Positions 24,646 to 26,498 of a DNA stretch of 26,498 bases are shown here, piece by piece. The position numbers and the translations under genes were made by a program. The notes beneath the pieces are model-generated. The model had not been told where the DNA came from and made no database searches. It saw only the letters and a program-made list of their open reading frames with translations. The DNA comes from Pseudomonadota bacterium (GTDB lineage: Bacteria > Pseudomonadota > Gammaproteobacteria > Steroidobacterales > Steroidobacteraceae), in assembly GCA_021838065.1 (NCBI GenBank), contig JAKCEJ010000002.1, forward strand, positions 1 to 26,498, read 5' to 3'. Position 1 is the stretch's first letter. Each line of letters begins with the position of its first letter.

Positions 24646-26235
24646 GTGAGCGCTACGGACGCCGCCTGGGGCACCGAGCCGCGCATCGATGCGCAGCGCT
24701 TGAGCGCATTAGGCGCGGCGTTCCTGCGCGCGCTGTGTGATCCGGACGGCGGCGAATCGTTGTACCAGATGCACGCCCCGGAGGCGCCGCTGCGCCAGGG
24801 CGAGGGCATCGGTGCGGCCAGCGGGATTGACATAGGCCGCTTCGCGGCGGCGCATCGGCAGATCAGCCGGCACGGTGTGGAACGCCTGCCGCGCTTCGGC
24901 GCCGCTTCGCTGCGGCAACTCACACGCGGCGAGGACCCGGCCGAGGCAGTCGGCTGGTTCGAGGTCGCGGAGGAGCGCGAGAACCGGCGCCTGTTCGCCG
25001 CCCTCGGCGTGCGCGCCGTCGCGGGAGAACCGCGCGTCGTATGGTGCAGCCCGTGCGAGCGCATTCTGTCCTGGTCCTTCCGCGAGGGATTGCTGCAATC
25101 GCTCGCCGACTATCCGTGGATGCGGCGCGCCGAGCCGACGGCGGCGCGTGCGCTGCTCGATGCCGGCTATTTCCGGCTCTACTGGCGCCCGCCGGTCACG
25201 TTCGCAACGCTGCCCGAGGCCCGCTTCAGCTGCCACATGAGCGCGGCGTGCTGCCGGCACGACTACGAGATCACCCTACCGGGCGAGGCGCAGCTGCTGA
25301 TCGACGCCATGCCCTGGCGGACGATCGCGCCGCAGCTCACCGGCACGCGCCTGCCCGTGCGCGCCGACGGCACGCTACAGCTGAAATCGCCCGCGGAGGA
25401 CTGCCGCTTTCTCGGGCCGCGCGAGCGATGTCTGATTCACCAGACCCTCGGCCGCCAGCCGTTCGGCGCCTGCTGCGTGTTTCCCTTCTCGTTCGCGCGC
25501 ACGCCGGAGGGTATCGCAGTCGCTCTCAGCCCGATCTGCGGCAGCGTCCGGCTCGGACTCGGCATCGCGCCTGAGGAGCGCACCGAGGATCTGCGCGAGC
25601 GGCTGGCGCATGCCGAGCCGCGCTCGACGGAGAGCTACCGCCTCGCACCCGGCGTCGCCATTCCGTGGCAGTCGTTCCGCGACATCGAGAAGGGGCTGTG
25701 CGACTGCCTCGCGGCCGAGGAGCTGCCGCTGCGGCGGCGCTTGTACGTGGGCGCGCGGCTGCTCGGTGCGCTCGCCGACGGGAGCACCATCGACGTGCCG
25801 GCATGGCGCAGCGAAGCATTGCCGCCCCTGAAGCCCGAGCTGCGCGCGGCCATCCACGGCATGCTCTCGCGCCTGCTCGGCTGGAACCGCGCAGTGCTTC
25901 GGGAACTGCCGCAGGAGATCCCCGCCGTTCTGCCGGCACTCGAGGCGAGTGAGGCGCCGCTCGTGGCGCGCATCCTGCGCAACACGCTCTTCTGCAAGGT
26001 GTATTCCTATCCTTTCGATCTGACGACCGCGCACAACTACCTGATCGTGCTGTACCTCATGGCGCTGATCATGCAGACCGCCGCGGCGGGACCGCTGCCT
26101 GAGCGGATGTGGCGTGAGCTCGGCTCGCTCGGCGTGCACGGCCTGCTGAAGAGCATGCTGCACGAGGGCATGCCGGATGAGTTCCGCGCCTTGCTCGGGC
26201 GCAGTGAATTCGGCCTGTGGATGCTGGCCGCCTGA
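24646..26235 (+). CDS. Large YkgJ-type zinc/iron-chelating cysteine-cluster protein
   Basis: The predicted protein has 529 residues from a GTG at 24646 (ribosome site weak, so a later start is possible). The central part carries a YkgJ/FliB-like cysteine cluster: C196 and CC202-203 (FSCHMSAACCRHDYEI), C253 and C262 (EDCRFL ... RCLIH), then P272 and CC276-277 (QPFGACCVFPF), and C298. Ten Cys in all may bind metal if the extra pair WCSPC (C134, C137) is included. YkgJ proteins are usually 100-250 aa; here about 190 residues precede the cluster and 230, mostly helical, follow, ending with a hydrophobic segment (NYLIVLYLMALIM). The cluster is thought to coordinate Zn or Fe-S; in FliB-like proteins it lies next to a lysine N-methylase function, which cannot be claimed here. 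It is convergent with dut, 10 bp apart. Confidence 0.72.
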   Translation: MSATDAAWGTEPRIDAQRLSALGAAFLRALCDPDGGESLYQMHAPEAPLRQGEGIGAASGIDIGRFAAAHRQISRHGVERLPRFGAASLRQLTRGEDPAEAVGWFEVAEERENRRLFAALGVRAVAGEPRVVWCSPCERILSWSFREGLLQSLADYPWMRRAEPTAARALLDAGYFRLYWRPPVTFATLPEARFSCHMSAACCRHDYEITLPGEAQLLIDAMPWRTIAPQLTGTRLPVRADGTLQLKSPAEDCRFLGPRERCLIHQTLGRQPFGACCVFPFSFARTPEGIAVALSPICGSVRLGLGIAPEERTEDLRERLAHAEPRSTESYRLAPGVAIPWQSFRDIEKGLCDCLAAEELPLRRRLYVGARLLGALADGSTIDVPAWRSEALPPLKPELRAAIHGMLSRLLGWNRAVLRELPQEIPAVLPALEASEAPLVARILRNTLFCKVYSYPFDLTTAHNYLIVLYLMALIMQTAAAGPLPERMWRELGSLGVHGLLKSMLHEGMPDEFRALLGRSEFGLWMLAA

Positions 26236-26249
26236 GCGGCCGCGCTCAG
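26232..26249. terminator. Shared hairpin containing both convergent stop codons
   Basis: CTGAGCG, loop GCCG, CGCTCAG: a perfect 7-bp stem. The TGA stop of the rightward gene (26233-26235) is in one arm and the TGA of dut on the other strand (26246-26248) is in the other. No T tract on either side; it could act as a bidirectional terminator or 3'-end stabiliser for both mRNAs. Confidence 0.5.
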
Positions 26250-26498
26250 TGCCGGCCGGAGTGGCCGAAGCCGCCCGCGCCGCGCGCGCTCTCGTCGAAC
26301 GTCTCGACCACCTCGAGCGACACTTGCACCACCGGGACGATCACCAGCTGGGCGATGCGCTCGCCCGGCTGAATGACGAACGGCTCCTGCCCGCGGTTCC
26401 AGCACGACACCATCAGCTGTCCCTGATAGTCCGAGTCGATCAGTCCGACGAGATTGCCGAGCACCACGCCGTGTTTGTGGCCGAGACCGGAGCGCGGC
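26246..26498 (-). CDS. dut: dUTP diphosphatase, 3' part (5' end beyond window)
   Basis: The frame is open to the right edge of the window. It begins with dUTPase motif II (RSGLGHKHGVVLGNLVG), continues with motif III (GLIDSDYQGQL) and the segment NRGQEPFVIQPGERIAQL of motif IV, and ends with the Gly-rich P-loop-like motif V RGAGGFGHSGRH, complete at the C-terminus. Homotrimeric dUTPase hydrolyses dUTP to dUMP and PPi, which prevents uracil misincorporation and feeds thymidylate synthesis. In many gammaproteobacteria dut follows coaBC on the same strand, which would lie just outside the window to the right; this cannot be seen. The stop codon lies in the shared hairpin. Confidence 0.96.
   Translation of the reverse strand, partial: PRSGLGHKHGVVLGNLVGLIDSDYQGQLMVSCWNRGQEPFVIQPGERIAQLVIVPVVQVSLEVVETFDESARGAGGFGHSGRH

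Noticed and set aside
25375..26163. 262-codon minus-strand open frame
   Set aside because: Antisense to the YkgJ-type protein, whose cysteine cluster is unmistakable on the plus strand.

Overview
The window is high-GC chromosomal DNA of a Gram-negative bacterium. The best guess is a gammaproteobacterium near the Xanthomonadales or Steroidobacter/Nevskia-type lineages. This rests on dut at the right edge, a ChaB-type protein, an exported DPP-IV relic, secreted BNR-propeller proteins and Sec/Tat export signals. It is an inference from gene families; there is no rRNA or other marker gene here. I see no tRNA, rRNA, CRISPR array, insertion sequence or prophage gene.

Left part (1-9,000): the 3' part of a CPBP membrane protease (+); a large secreted 11-Asp-box beta-propeller protein (-); a 35-aa very basic peptide (-); a site-2 protease (-) whose only well-placed start codon is ATC; and a Tat-exported amidase-signature enzyme (+). 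These genes are separated by gaps of 0.4-0.75 kb with no convincing genes, so coding density is low.

Middle (9,300-18,600): an NAD(P)H-dependent FMN/quinone reductase (+); a 42-aa single-span membrane peptide with a strong ribosome site (+); a secreted PQQ-type propeller (+) convergent with a second giant Asp-box propeller (-) that is a diverged paralogue of the first; a decayed CTP-synthase-like glutamine amidotransferase pseudogene (+) that has lost its nucleophile; and an MscS-type channel (-).

Right part (19,000-26,498): a TetR regulator (-) divergent from a saccharopine-dehydrogenase-like oxidoreductase (+), with a 43-bp compound palindrome between them; a YVTN-type propeller (+); chaB-like (-); a P-loop kinase-like protein (+); a GNAT acetyltransferase (+); an internally deleted dipeptidyl-peptidase IV pseudogene (+); a large YkgJ-type cysteine-cluster protein (+); and the 3' end of dut (-).

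Themes. Four different exported beta-propellers and several proteolysis or amide-hydrolysis genes (CPBP, S2P, amidase, DPP-IV relic) suggest an envelope-centred, protein- or peptide-using life style, but there is no long operon. Two clear pseudogenes and the wide gaps suggest local gene erosion. A recurring structural feature is a compact stem-loop that overlaps or encloses the stop codon of many of these genes. No clear new multi-gene system was found. The most testable novelties are the ATC-start protease, the tetR operator, the stop-codon hairpins and the isolated small membrane peptide.
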